NCBI RefSeq assembly: GCF_001625305.1
Contig: NW_017802503.1
Location: forward strand, 191,099 to 255,098
Length of the DNA: 64,000 nucleotides
DNA from: Branchiostoma belcheri
Taxonomy: Eukaryota > Chordata > Leptocardii > Amphioxiformes > Branchiostomatidae
Reading direction: 5' to 3'
Shown here: positions 20,010 through 31,759 of the stretch, one piece after another
How the letters are laid out: each line of letters starts with the position of its first letter
How positions within the stretch are numbered: the stretch's first letter is position 1
Notes under the pieces: model-generated
Databases searched by the model: none
Seen by the model: only the letters and a program-made list of their open reading frames with translations
What the model was told of the DNA's origin: nothing
Position numbers and translations under genes: made by a program

Positions 20010-22617
20010 ACAAGCATTCAATACAATACGGTACAATACAATACCACACAATACAATAAAATACTAGAAAGGCCAACATTTTCTTCGGAGCAAATGTAGA
20101 ATATTTCACTCCATGTTTCTCCCCAAACAAAAATGAAAGATTCCAAATAAATCATACTGCAATTATCTAATTGAGAGCAAGGATACAAGGACAAGCACTT
20201 TGACTCTCGACAGCTTTATTTTAAAAATTGGCACTGGACAATTGTCTCCCATTTTTTTTATAAAGATACAAGGGCAAGCACTCATCATGCATGAATCTCA
20301 ACAGCTTTACTTTACACTTATCTCAATCTTATATATTGAAGGTATCTAAATACTACATATATACTAACGACGAGATTGTAACTACTCTGAAGCTCTAATT
20401 GCACAGACTTGGAGACTATACCGACATGATCTATATATACTTTGAAACCATACAAACATATTGAAAAAATATACTAAACACGACTTACACATACTAGGAA
20501 CCTGTACACTAGGCCAATTTGATTTGATTATATGGATGCCATCCTCTGCTGCAATACCTGTCTCCCTTCCTCTATCGACAAAGTTGGTAAATTTTGTGAC
20601 ATAACCAATTTATGTTTGCTCAGTTTGCAGATGTTTTGTATGATTGTCGTAAACTTATTTTGGAAATGAACGAAAACAGATGCGCGCACAGATGTCCTCC
20701 ATATAATCAAATAATGAAACTATACATTGAATAAGCTTTATATATACTATATGATTATCATAATCTTTCTTTCCGAAACTATGCCTCTGAGCTACATGTA
20801 ATTACATGTACAGAGTCAAAAAAGTACATTATACTAGTGAAGTTTTTACTCTTGGCAAATAACCAGGGTCATCTTCTAGCATCTGCTTCATGATACAACA
20901 CCCGACCAGCTTCATGACTCCTCACCAACTTCACCACTGACAGAGGACATGTTCTAGATAGGAGGAAGGAAATTAAAAAAAAGACTACTTAATAGAAAAA
21001 CAACTTATAGTATTGATCTAAAGCCACTGAATTTGTTAATGCCACGACTAAAGTTAGGTTTGATTTTTTTCTCTTCAAATTTGCCACTCAGTATTTGCAC
21101 TTTAAAGATACTACTCCCATCGCAGGTTTCTACATATAATCATGGTCTCACTCAGGCACAGCAAGAGGTGTTAGCTTAGCTTGAAGATCAGAGTACAAGT
21201 ACAACAAGCACATGAGGTGGACCAAAGCACAGGAGAACAAGAGTCACAACAGGACATGGCACAAGGTAATGACCCTGCCGGTGTTTATTTCTGACTATGT
21301 GTAGAAGTTGGTCATGTGTCAAAGTGGGGCTGCTTGGGGGGAAGGGGTCACTGATCTCGTTCAACGGTAACCTCAGGAACACCGGCAACGGTTACCGGTA
21401 AACTGACGCACATTCTCATACACACCACGCTAGATTTTGGTCTTTAACCATTTGGCAAAACTTAGCTACGAAATATCGACACGATCGGACGTTCTTAAGT
21501 ATATCAACACGGTTCATAGTAATTTTGGTGGGGTAGAGAGTAAGGGTTTTAGAGCTAGGATTTTGGTTAGGATTCGATTTTTTTTCTTTAATAATAAATT
21601 TTTTTCATGATCTTCACTTCTATTTGCAATTGGAATGTTGCTTTTTAACTCTAATTATGTTTTATACGTTTATGGACCTGAAAATAAGTTTGGGTACGCT
21701 CGGATATGGCATCGACAAGTCAGCGATATGGAATCGAAAGGTGACGACCGTTCTGACAGGCGACGGCCGTTTACAAGGCGGCCATTTACGTCGGCCATGG
21801 GATACGAAAGATTTCTCAATGAATTCTGAATAAGAAGTAATTTGTTACGTGTAATTAGAGCGTCCAGTCATAAAATTATACTTCACAACTACCAACAAAC
21901 GCTTATCATTGAATTATAGCGAGTAAACGGTGAATTACTATAGCTCGCCAAGTCAGGTAAAAAGACATTCAGATCCTTGGCACTCTATCAGGTAAGACTA
22001 ACCCCGTGAGACAGTGTCAGGATTTACTTGAACGTAATTTTCAACGACCAAATTCATTACTTAAGATTTCCACTAAAAGCAAGTACTCAGAAAGATTTTA
22101 GGGGATTATAAATGAATAGAGATTGTATGTGAGGTAGCTGTGACTTACAAAACAACTGTAAGGCATGAAGTAACTTTCTATTCTACCTTCACGACTAATT
22201 GTTAAAATCTCAATTTGCCACCATTCAGACATATAACTAAATTCGGCAAAAAGGATTCTGTTTCCCGCTATTGCCAGAAGGTTGAGCCCAAACACATCAA
22301 CGTGTAATTTGTCCAGAAGAACGACCTACAGAGCTCTGATCTTACAGGGGAAAGAAGGCAGGAACGTTAACTTTATAACATCATCTTTCATTCTTAAGTA
22401 ACAAACGTGGCAAAATGAGACTTTTGTCCACGACAGCCTTTAAGAGGGGAACTTACTGGTCAGGACATTTGTAACAAAAACGTTCCCAACAGACACGTGG
22501 ATTGATATGGAGTGTCGAGAGAAAACTAGCTTCATCTGCCAATACACAGTAACAGATTAGTGTTGCAACATGTTCCAAAATTGAATTAAAGTGGTTTACA
22601 TCAACAGAATTTGTTTT
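20010..22617. other. Intergenic or intronic stretch, no gene recognised
   Basis: AT-rich. A phrase GATACAAG(G)GCAAGCAC occurs twice at about 20182 and 20266, a short direct repeat. I looked here for a thioredoxin first exon on the minus strand and could not fix one. No other domain seen. Confidence 0.5.
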
Positions 22618-23320
22618 TTTTCAATTCAATTCTTTATCTCATACCAACGTTGCAGACATACAAAAATATGTGTTGCCTGAATGGCATTGGTATTTACAGC
22701 AATAACAGCAAGATAAGGTACATAACATACATTACACATATATACATACTATTAAAATATATACATTAAATCAACAGGGCATCCAAGATATGACACGTTT
22801 ACACAGTCTGGTTGTATAGTCTGATAGACTGATGTAGGAACGAGTCTTTTTGTTCTGGCTGGGGGGATGGATATAGTGTTCTTGTTCCTAGAGCGTCCAG
22901 TGGCGTTAGCTCTAGAGACAGGAACGAGGTCTTGTAGGGGGTGGTCCTCCTGGAGCATCTGTCTAAACAGTTTCACAGCGGCATCCTCGCGCCTCGACTG
23001 CAGGGTGGGTAGTTCGGGAACGTCACGCCTGCCAGCTCGGCTGATGATGCGGAGGGCTCGCCGTTGGACCCGCTCCATCGCACGCTCCTGTTCCTTGCTA
23101 CATCCAACAAGTAGGACATGTCCATACTCAGGTACAGGACGCACAAGTGCCAGGTATACCAAGACCAAGTCTGCAACACCGGTTCCTTGTTTAGAGAGTA
23201 GCCTCAGATAATGAAGTCTACGAGAGGCTTTTGTGACCATAGAAGTGACTTGTTCTTGGAGGGTTAAGTTCTTGTCGAGGATGAAGCCAAGGCCTTTTGC
23301 TTTAATTAACTGGTAGGTTC
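22618..23320 (-). mobile_element. 5'-truncated LINE: RT C-terminus plus 3' UTR
   Basis: The minus-strand frame encodes GLGFILDKNLTLQEQVTSM, KASRRLHYLRLLSKQGTGVA, LVYLALVRPVPEYGHVLLV and ERVQRRALRII, the thumb and post-RT region of non-LTR retrotransposon ORF2 (CR1/L2-like group). The frame ends about 22785 and is followed by a UTR that finishes in an AATTGAATTGAAAAAAAA-type tail at 22618. The palm motif is absent, so it is truncated. Confidence 0.88.
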
Positions 23321-24596
23321 TTATGAAGTACCTTAAATGTTTTTAACTAATCCATTATCATTTTTTGTATACGTTCTTGACATGTAACTGTAATTGCATA
23401 AATATGAGAAGGATAGGGTGCAGTCGTAAAAATTTGACTAGGTAAGGCCACAGCAAGTATATTATATGGATGACATCCTCCGCAGACTCCAAATCTAATG
23501 CGAGCGGGCGAAAAAAAAAGCCGGGCCGAAAAAAATAAGGTTCCTACATTTTAAAATTTTGACTCAATTATTGTACAAATGGTTTAGATTCAGTGGGAAC
23601 ATCACAAATACACAGGCAGCATCACATATCACTGAATTAAGAAACAAAACATTAAATCATTGCCTTGTTTTGTATCCTCTGTCCATAGTTATCTGCCATC
23701 CACCTTCCGGCATGGCAAAAGACATCTTTGCCCATTTTCGGCATGGTGACCACTGTCAGAAGGAAACAAAACTTATTTTTCTTTTCAAAATCAGGCAAAA
23801 ATTAATGCGCGCGCTGTTGTCATGCATAAAAATTACTTCTTGTGGCCGAATATGAATATAAAGAATGCAACAAGTTTGTTGTTGTTGCTGTTGTCGTTGA
23901 GCACGGTTTGTTCACAGAGGTTTGCTTTTCCACTACTTTATCAATTTCAAGTGACTGTAGAGTTAGTGTAATAAGTATTAGCAATCATTTCTGTGTTTTA
24001 ACATTTAAGCATTAAAACATAATATGTTGTAGTAACATTATGTAAAATAAGTATATAAAATAATGTACACAACGTAGATTATGGAAATGTGGTGTGTGAA
24101 CAAAATCAACATAGTACATTCGTGTATTTATAGGTTCTTGAAAATAAATTTATTAATGCGCTGAATGTATTCGAAGATATTGTGGTAAAAACAAGAGTTC
24201 TAAGTAACATATCTGTCCAAAAACACTAATTTAGCAGTATGTGACGTGAATGTCCATGTTGGCGTATCTATTTCGCTACAGAAATCACAGTAACCTACAC
24301 ATTTACAGTATAATCTACACCAACATATGATTTTAAAAGACAAAAGCTCAACAAATCCTGGCACTCAATGCAAAAATTTTGTTTCAGATTTCGCGAATAA
24401 TTTCATTAGTTTAATTAATGATTGAATAGCAAATAAAAGTTATATTATTGTTGTTGTGTGGCTCAGTTGTGTCGATTAACAATATATTGCATAAAACAAT
24501 AGTTTACATTTGAAACAGCATTTTAACTTTGTTGGGACTATACATCTATTGTATGTCACAATAGACATACGTTTGGAACTAAATTAACAGTAACAT
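23321..24596. other. AT-rich stretch between LINE fragments
   Basis: No gene recognised. The flanking fragments at 22618-23320 and 24597-24815 are both minus-strand LINE pieces in the right 5'-to-3' order, but I see no RT palm between them. Confidence 0.45.
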
Positions 24597-24815
24597 CTAT
24601 ACGTCCTTGCAGTGTGACTCTATTTGTTCTCTGTAAAAGGCTTTCTTTCGTTTTCTGTTTTCTCCCACTACATCATTTCTCAATCTCTTATATTTTGTGA
24701 AGTGTAATGTCTGACCTGTAGCATGAGCTTCCATCTTAGCATGGTCTCTTTCATCCATAAGGTTTCGCAGTTCCTCATCTATCCACTGGGCGTATGATGC
24801 CCTGGCAGTACTCAA
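24597..24815 (-). pseudogene. LINE ORF2 linker fragment (between endonuclease and RT)
   Basis: The minus frame encodes WIDEELRNLMDERDHAKMEA, then FTKYKRLRNDVVGENRKRKK and AFYREQIE. The pattern W-[TS]-x-E-[IL]-[KR]..RD followed by YK-x-LRN-x-V..E-x-RK-x-K-x-x-[FY]Y is typical of the region preceding the RT in CR1/Jockey-like elements. Confidence 0.75.
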
Positions 24816-25402
24816 GTGCAGCAGAACGTGTCGTAGCTTGCTAAATCACAATTCATGGATATGCGAAGCCTACGAATTGATCTGGCGAAGTCCAACAAAT
24901 TGGGTAACACGAAACCAGACGTAGAAGACAACGCCAAACGGCCTTAAATGACACAAAAGACTCGTCCGACTCAATCTACGCATGTGGAGGGGTGGGTACG
25001 GTGGTACCGTACTGGACAAACGGGTTCGACCGGGTGTTGAATTGTGTCATATGTCGGATTGACACAATTTTCAGACAGAAAGTTTCCCGTATTGGGTGCA
25101 TGAATATATTAATTTCAAGATGTATCTTTAAAGACTAATCTTCCCGGGGTCGTATTACACATACAAACACTAAACCCAACTACTATTTACATACATCTAC
25201 ATGCTAATCTTAACTACAACAGGTAAGACTACAACTTAGTACAAGTTGTGTTGAGAGGTCAGAGGTCTGTACTTAAAAAAAATAATATTTTTGCTTTGTC
25301 ATTACATCTACCACCAAGATTGCGAGGGTTTGGAATTGTCCATCATAGTTTTTAATTAGAAGTGTCCGTAGCTTTAGGATTGGGTTTGTCGGGGAGAGTA
25401 TA
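24816..25402. other. Intergenic, 3' part of a SINE probable at right edge
   Basis: No coding signal recognised. The last ~150 bp before 25403 probably belong to the body of the tRNA-derived SINE whose head lies at 25403-25480. Confidence 0.4.
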
Positions 25403-25480
25403 ACTCGGCCGGGGATCGAACTCACGACGTACCAAATGCAAGGCGAGCACTCTATATCCACTTGGCCATTGCACTGGTCA
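25403..25480 (-). mobile_element. tRNA-derived SINE head
   Basis: On the minus strand, GCAATGGCCAAGTGG resembles a tRNA A box and GAGTTCGATCCCC a B box, spaced about 45 bp apart. No cloverleaf 3' half follows; the body continues into unrelated sequence to the left. Confidence 0.7.
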
Positions 25481-26391
25481 AGAAAAACATTGTATAAGGT
25501 AAAATCTGACAAAGTTAATATAATAAAAATAACACAAAAATTGGTCAGGAACAAAGTAGGTCTATTCGGCTAACCCATCAATTACTAGTATGATATATAA
25601 AAAAAAACTGGATAAACAGAACAATACCGTACGTGTTGCACAACGGATTACTACAAATAAACAATGTTTTCAATGTTAACACAAACCATGTTGATAACAT
25701 TTGCTGTCAAAACTTGTAATCAAAATACTGGATACAATTTCTATCTGTTTTGAATACTTTTAAATAAAAAATATTGTTATCATTTCTACCAAAAATATTT
25801 TGAACACTTCTACGTAAAATACTGTTTATAATTTATAACAAAACTACTTTGTAAGCATATGATAATTTTTTTTAATCAGGTGTAAATACCTCGAACACTC
25901 TCACTGGATTTGTTGTTTTTAAGCTGGATCGTTAGCCAAAGAGTAGTTATAATATAAGCTGAACAACACAGGATGATACATACGCGTCCCTGCTTTTGAA
26001 CGACAGCATTCATTCTACATCAAAATAGTTCTACATCTTCTACATACAATGTACAAAACTGATGTGACTGACCTGATGTACTCAAAAACTAAGGCATGAT
26101 AATAAAAGAAATCATCTTTGACCCAGTGGTCATACTGCTGGTCTTTGAACTAACTTGGTATCTGTAACGTATGTCACTCATAAAGCATGTGGGCTGCCTC
26201 ACCCGTTTTATTTCACGGTAGGCATACACTTTGAGGTAAGTCTAAATAGTATGCTCAATTCTGCATACCTTTAAACTAACACAGTTTACGAATTATGCAT
26301 GTTCACTGAATTCCCATGTGAAACGAACACTTTCTTGTTCTAATAAGTGTTCTTATGAAGAAGTGTTCCAACTACGCTACATGCAAGTAAA
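25481..26391. other. AT-rich intergenic stretch, nothing recognised
   Basis: A degenerate AAAATACTG/AATATT pattern between about 25690 and 25850 may be an old repeat. No gene seen. This would hold the 3' UTR of the zinc-finger gene. Confidence 0.45.
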
Positions 26392-26499
26392 TTATTTGTA
26401 AGAAATTCGCAATTCATTCTTGCGGCTGCGATGTATTTTAGCGAAATAAACCATTCTTCTACTACTACTTCTCCTAAACTGGCCACAATTGTCATAAAT

Positions 26500-26613
26500 C
26501 TGACTTAGATGTCCCAGCTGAATGAACTGCTTCCTGAACTCCTCACATCTGTTGGGTTTCTCCCGTGTGCCTTCAGATGACCCATCTGTATGAAATGTGT
26601 GCGGTACACTCAT
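26500..26613 (-). pseudogene. Two fossil C2H2 fingers after the ZNF stop
   Basis: Past the stop of the finger gene, a shifted frame reads HFIQMGHLKAH and another reads REKPNRCEEFRKQFIQLGHL. Both are clear remnants of the same finger type with lost Cys/His and indels. The array therefore once had at least twelve fingers. Confidence 0.8.
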
Positions 26614-26616
26614 GCC

Positions 26617-27606
26617 TTATGTAGAGTTTCTCCTGTGCGTCCGCATGTGTTTTTTAAGCGTCCCAAGCCGACTGAAATGCCTGCTGCACTCCTCACACCT
26701 GTAGGGTTTCTCCCCTGTGTGAATACGCATGTGGCTCTTTAAATCACCAAGCTTACTAAACTGCTTGCCACACTCCTCACACCTGTAGGGTTTCTCTCCA
26801 GTGTGAGTCCGCATGTGTTCCTTTAAACGAACCAGCTGACCGAACCTTCTGCTGCACTCTTCACATCTGTATGGTTTCTCTCCAGTGTGAGTCCGTATGT
26901 GTTTCTTCAGAGTTCCAAGCTCAATGAACTGCCTGCTGCACTCCTCACACCTGTAGGGTTTCTTACCAGTGTGAGTACGCATGTGCCTCTTTAGATGACC
27001 AGCCTCACTAAACTGCCTTTCACACTCTTTACATCGGTAGGGTTTCTCCCCTGTGTGAGTCCGCATGTGTTTCTTCAGATTACCTAGGTGATTGAACTGA
27101 CTGCCGCAGTCCTCACATCTGTAAGGTTTCTCTCCGGTGTGAGTCCGCATATGTGTCTTCAGAGTTCCAAACTCAGTGAACTGCCTGCTGCACTCTTCAC
27201 ACCTGTAGGGTTTCTCCCCTGTGTGAGTCCGCATGTGTTTCTTCAGATTACCTACGTGATTGAACTGCCTGCTGCACTCCTCACACCTGTATGGTTTCTC
27301 CCCAGTGTGAGTGCGCATGTGTGTTTTCAGATCACCCAGGCGGCTGAATTGTCTCCGGCACTCCTCACACTTGTAGGATTTTTTCCCTGTGTGAGCCCGC
27401 ATGTGACTTTTTAGGAGACTAGGACAACTAAACGGCTTGGCACACTCCTCACACTTGTACACTTTTACACCTTTATCATCCTCACTAAACTCCTCTACAG
27501 ACCATTCATGTCTTTCTCCTTGCCAAGTGAAAGCAGTGTTAGCAGAAACCCCTACTGATCCTCTCGTTTCTTCATCCGATCCCTGCACGTTGCCTGTTGT
27601 CGCCAT
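26617..27606 (-). CDS. Ten-finger C2H2 zinc-finger protein
   Basis: 329 residues from the ATG at 27606 (context GTTGACATGG). The frame is open back to an acceptor TTTTGTACAG at about 27630, so an upstream exon exists and the start could lie earlier. An acidic N-terminal tail of about 50 residues ([14 protein letters not shown]) is followed by ten tandem C2H2 fingers, YKCEEC/YRCEEC...H-x3-H, joined by HTGEKPY linkers, running to the end. Each finger keeps both Cys and both His. No KRAB, SCAN or BTB. Tandem TGEKP-linked fingers are a DNA-binding architecture, so it is probably a nuclear DNA-binding factor of the lancelet-expanded type. The last finger is cut short: a 2-nt loss after TH turns the linker into RRNST and a stop, and decayed fingers follow. 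Confidence 0.95.
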   Translation of the reverse strand: MATTGNVQGSDEETRGSVGVSANTAFTWQGERHEWSVEEFSEDDKGVKVYKCEECAKPFSCPSLLKSHMRAHTGKKSYKCEECRRQFSRLGDLKTHMRTHTGEKPYRCEECSRQFNHVGNLKKHMRTHTGEKPYRCEECSRQFTEFGTLKTHMRTHTGEKPYRCEDCGSQFNHLGNLKKHMRTHTGEKPYRCKECERQFSEAGHLKRHMRTHTGKKPYRCEECSRQFIELGTLKKHIRTHTGEKPYRCEECSRRFGQLVRLKEHMRTHTGEKPYRCEECGKQFSKLGDLKSHMRIHTGEKPYRCEECSRHFSRLGTLKKHMRTHRRNST

Positions 27607-27798
27607 GTCAACAATATCTGGATCCACTTCTGTACAAAAGGAGACAAGAGATCTATAAAACGTGGAGAAATTAGTTTTGTAGAATAGTATAGAATAAAAG
27701 TTACTTAAGCATTCAGCGTAACTAAAACCACTGATACAACATGAAAGACGGGTGAATTTGACCTGACTTTACTGTATGCGATTGCTGATGCTATGTAG

Positions 27799-28560
27799 GT
27801 ACTTGTTGCATTCCAAAACATGTTATTCCAAATCATGTTTTGGAAAAGATCACGTTTTGGATTGCAACAGGCATTACACACCTTGTAATCCAAATCATGG
27901 CGCAGCTGGAGCACGATTTGGAATGTTCCAAAACGTGACGGATCACGCTGTCAATTATTTTTGATTGACAGGGGTGGTGATTAATTATTCATACTGAAGG
28001 CACGTTCTGGAATATTCCAAAACATGTTTCAGACTAAATCACGAAATGGAATATTCTAAAACATGCTCCTGACATATAGGCTTGGGAAAGGGCTTTGACA
28101 ACATCAATTTGTGTGCAGTGGCTGCTGCTTTGTTTAAACATGATCAACTTTTAGATTGTGAGTTGCGTGTGAGCTCTACCATGCTCCGGCCGTGTAGTGG
28201 CGGTCCTGTGTGTGGGTGTCCAAGATTAGATGACCAAACTATACAGAGGCAGACAGCATATGGGCAATGCTAATATCCGTAATATACAAAAGCTACCAAT
28301 TCTAGACTTAGGGAAATATTTGCTGATATTACGATAAGTGACAGGTATTCTAAACACTCGTGAGGCATTTATACACTCTCATTCATCATTAAACTTGACA
28401 CGCCTCAGACTGTAGCCATAAAGGAACGCTAAAGCCTAAACGTTACACACCATGTCCAGACATATACATGTATCATTTAGCAACGCCATCAGACACGTGA
28501 ATACGAAAAATCATGTTATGGAATAGACTCAATAGAGCACGTTTTGGAATGCAACAGTAC
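27799..28560. mobile_element. TIR element with TTCCAAAACATG motifs, upstream of ZNF
   Basis: About 760 bp. The left end GTACTTGTTGCATTCCAAAA matches the complement of the right end, GTACTGTTGCATTCCAAAAC. Internally, TGGAATATTCCAAAACATG-like palindromic phrases recur (near 27900, 28008 and 28045). No transposase. It lies in what is probably the intron upstream of the ZNF coding exon. Confidence 0.75.
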
Positions 28561-29242
28561 TTCAGTGGTGTAGTGAATGTCGCCCCGCCCTGTCTTTTAG
28601 CCACCAAAAGTTCAAAACTTCTGCCTGAAAATTTAGAGTGAATCCTTTGCCTTTAGTTACTGAACCTTCCCGTGGTTTTCACAATCCCGCATCAGTTAGC
28701 GAACGGTCCCGAGGAATTCAGTTTCCATCACGGCGGGATAGAATCCAGATGTGAGAGGCGGGCTAACGTAGGGGTTTCAGTTTACGTAATTTTGATTTAA
28801 AAATAGAACAGATGGACGTGGTCATTATCAAACAAAACCAAATTTCCCTCATAATAGAAGTTTTTGTTCAGCAAAGAAAATTCCACAGTGGATTGCAATT
28901 ATTTCATTTTCTATTCACACACACAGGATAACCCGGCAACCCCCTACTGACCCTTAGTCTGTTTATATGTTGTTTACCCATGGTCTACCTTACCTCGTGA
29001 GCTGTTTACTTCTATGAATCATTATTTGAGAATCTGGAATTTAGTACAATCTCTGCCAGATAATTTTCTCACCTAGTGATCAAAACTACGGCAAGTATTT
29101 GCGTAGCTGCACTAGACGTCATGTCACTGAGTGAATGCATATAGCCCACACAAAATTATTCCGATGTATACACCACCACACAAACCATTGATTTGCAAAT
29201 TCTACAAACCTTTGAATACCAACACATGCCAGCTTTTCTTAC
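28561..29242. other. Probable ZNF intron, nothing recognised
   Basis: No exon or repeat recognised between the TIR element and the candidate 5' exon. Confidence 0.4.
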
Positions 29243-29530
29243 CTGGAAGTTAGTTGATACACAGTCGCCAGTTAAACAACTGCACAACGCGATTGCGGAC
29301 TCCTGTAAAGCCGGAAATTTGGAAAACTGCTCAAGATGCCGGTCAAGATTCCGTACTGATGCCGACAGGAAAGCCGCCCCGGCAATGCCATGACCCGGAA
29401 GTATTCCCGGTCTGAGGTCAAACTTCACTCCCTGATTACCCAACAAATGTACACGGGCTTTAAAACAAAGTGCAGTGCGTAATCGTGCTTGCTGTCTTAG
29501 AGTACATGTACTAGTAGGAGTAGGCATCCA
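29243..29530 (-). other. Candidate 5' exon of the ZNF gene
   Basis: Minus-strand GC-richer segment ending in a consensus donor TTCCAG|GTAAGA (exon last base 29243), in the right place to splice to the ZNF acceptor at about 27630. It holds a short upstream ORF and may be untranslated. The right border is unknown. Confidence 0.35.
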
Positions 29531-29600
29531 TGATCTTTCATATACTACTAGTTACAGGTTCGCGATAGCGGAACCTGTTCTACTTTACCTCGATTTTATG

Positions 29601-29615
29601 GGCGCCGCCATTTTG
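29601..29615 (-). promoter_or_regulatory. YY1-like CAAAATGGCGGCGCC motif
   Basis: A minus-strand match to the YY1/TSS motif. Its ATG starts MAAPIKS, followed by AG|GTAAAG, so it could be a small first exon of the ZNF gene. A related CATGACGGGAAGGAAACATGG lies in the opposite orientation at about 29848-29868, suggesting a divergent promoter pair. Confidence 0.4.
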
Positions 29616-29914
29616 TTTCCCGTCATGCAATGGGGCAGGCCAAAGTTGAGTGAAGTGCATTGTGGGACCTGTCACCGGGCCACAGTGTAAGGACGACGCC
29701 TAGCGGTATGTTTGGAAAGAGCAGTAACTGAAAGCCTACCTGGTTGTGTGTTCATTTTGGCAGGAGTGTATAGAGGCGATGGCTTTGGCGTAATATACGC
29801 TGATTGTGTTTAGCACTTGCAATTGAAGTTCAATGTAATTTTCTTAGCATGACGGGAAGGAAACATGGCGGACCTAAGGTTTTTTGTTCTTTTTGGATGA
29901 TGAGATGATGAGGC

Positions 29915-30524
29915 TTTGGTATTAGTAGGGTGGTCTTGTGGATCTTGTCGGAGGCCGAAGCTAGGGACGACAGATTGTCCTCAAGTACAGGGTCAGTAGG
30001 TGGGATAAATGACATGGAGATTTGGTATTAGTGGGGTGGTCTAGTGGATCTTGTCGGAGGCCGAAGCTAGGGACGACAGATTGTCCTCAAGTACAGGGTC
30101 AGTAGGTGGGATAAATGGCATGGAGATTTGGTATAAGTGGAGTGGTCTTCTGGATCTTGTCGGAGGCCGAAGCTAGGGACGACAGATTGTCCTCAAGTAC
30201 AGGGTCAGTAGGTGGGATAAATGGCATGAAGAGTTGGTATTAGTAGGGTGGTCTTGTGGATCTTGTCGGAGGCCAAAGCTAGGGACGACAGATTGTCCTC
30301 AAGTACAGGGTCAGTAGGTGGGATAAATGACATGGAGATTTGGTATTAGTGGGGTGGTCTAGTGGATCTTGTCGGAGGCCGAAGCTAGGGACGACAGATT
30401 GTCCTCAAGTACAGGGTCAGTAGGTGGGATAAATGGCATGGAGATTTGGTATTAGTGGGGTGGTCTTGTGGATTTTGTCGGAGGCCGAAGCTAGGGACGA
30501 CAGATTGTCCTCAAGTACAGGGTT
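29915..30524. repeat. 106-bp minisatellite, about 5.8 copies
   Basis: TTTGGTATTAGT or close variants recur at 29915, 30021, 30127, 30233, 30339 and 30445, a constant period of 106. Copies differ at only a few bases. The period is not divisible by three, so open frames through it (29830-30015, 30417-30611) are incidental. Confidence 0.96.
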
Positions 30525-31759
30525 AGTACGTTCAATTGATGAGATGAAGTTGGGGGATGTGATTTTGTCCATCTGAATATTAAGCATCCTGAAACCTGTC
30601 CTGTCTAACATTCATAACAGAATAGTCCTTTTTTGTCTGACCTAGGACCTAACTCTAAGAAGTGACAAACTGAGGAATGACAGATAGACTTGCTTTGGTC
30701 AAGACTTTTAGACTTGACCTCTGACCTTGCAGTGGGAGACACCTGTACTAGGTCATCTATTACAGCTGTAGAGCCAGGGAACTCCTGTTGCACATGATCA
30801 TTGGATATTGTACAAAAACTATGCAGATGTCCTACTATAAATACCATACATGCCTCCCTTGTATTTAAGATATTATTATATAGCAGTGAATCATTGAACA
30901 AATCTTATATGGCCGTTGTACTCGTTAGTTTGATAACTGGATGTACTGAATAACAGCAATCAGTTTCGATTACAATATAGACTGTATCATTCTCCAGTCT
31001 CAAAGCCTGGCTACTGGAGAAGCCAAATGTAATAAAATAATTGACGATACAATTGAACTAGTTGTTGTTACAATGACTGTCGTTCTTTATGCTCAAATGT
31101 TTTGTTGTCACTGTCCTTGTAAGGACATATGATGGATCCAGACAATCAAACAATTTGGTCAGGGGTGGTCCTCTGGCTAATGTCTTCAGACATTATGACA
31201 TTTGGTATCGATCATCCAGACTCTATTGTCTTTTGCGTCCTTATACTGGACATCGAAGAGCACGTTCAGATCGGCCTCGTCGCATCGGCTGTGCCGGGAA
31301 CTGCCGTCACGTCGGTCTCGGGCGGTGTCTGCTCCCTAATGCAAGGGAAGAAGAGAAAGTGCCCGGGGAAGTACATCCCGGGCCAGATGGATGGGTGGCT
31401 GACGTGTCAGGTCCATCAGTGGTCAGCTTCCCCGGATCAGGAACGCCGGGAAGAGACGGTGCCCGTTGGCCGTCCTGTGCCCCGTTATGATCATTCTTGG
31501 CCGAGGGTCGCTGCATGTATACTGAAAAAGAAGAAGACATGTGCCCCTTGAACAGTTTCAACCTGACAACCAAATGCAACCACTGGCGACGTCGACATTG
31601 ACCCAGAACATAGGTTGGGTCAACCTATACATGTACAGTACAGACAAACTCACACGGCCCATGCTGTCAAAACGGACAACTGTTCTCACACATAAACTCA
31701 CTAGGATCACCACTGAATAAAAACAAACAACAAAGTAGCAAAACCTACGCATACAAAAT
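30525..31759. other. Intergenic with an unexplained GC-rich open stretch
   Basis: 31250-31550 is GC- and CpG-richer than its surroundings. Two overlapping plus frames stay open, 31129-31551 (140 codons) and 31089-31490 (133 codons). Neither shows a recognisable domain, and a low stop frequency from composition is enough to explain both. Confidence 0.3.

Noticed and set aside
27088-27414. 108-codon plus-strand frame
   Set aside because: Antisense shadow of the zinc-finger array.
29915-30524. CRISPR-like array
   Set aside because: Units are contiguous 106-bp tandem repeats without unique spacers, in animal DNA.
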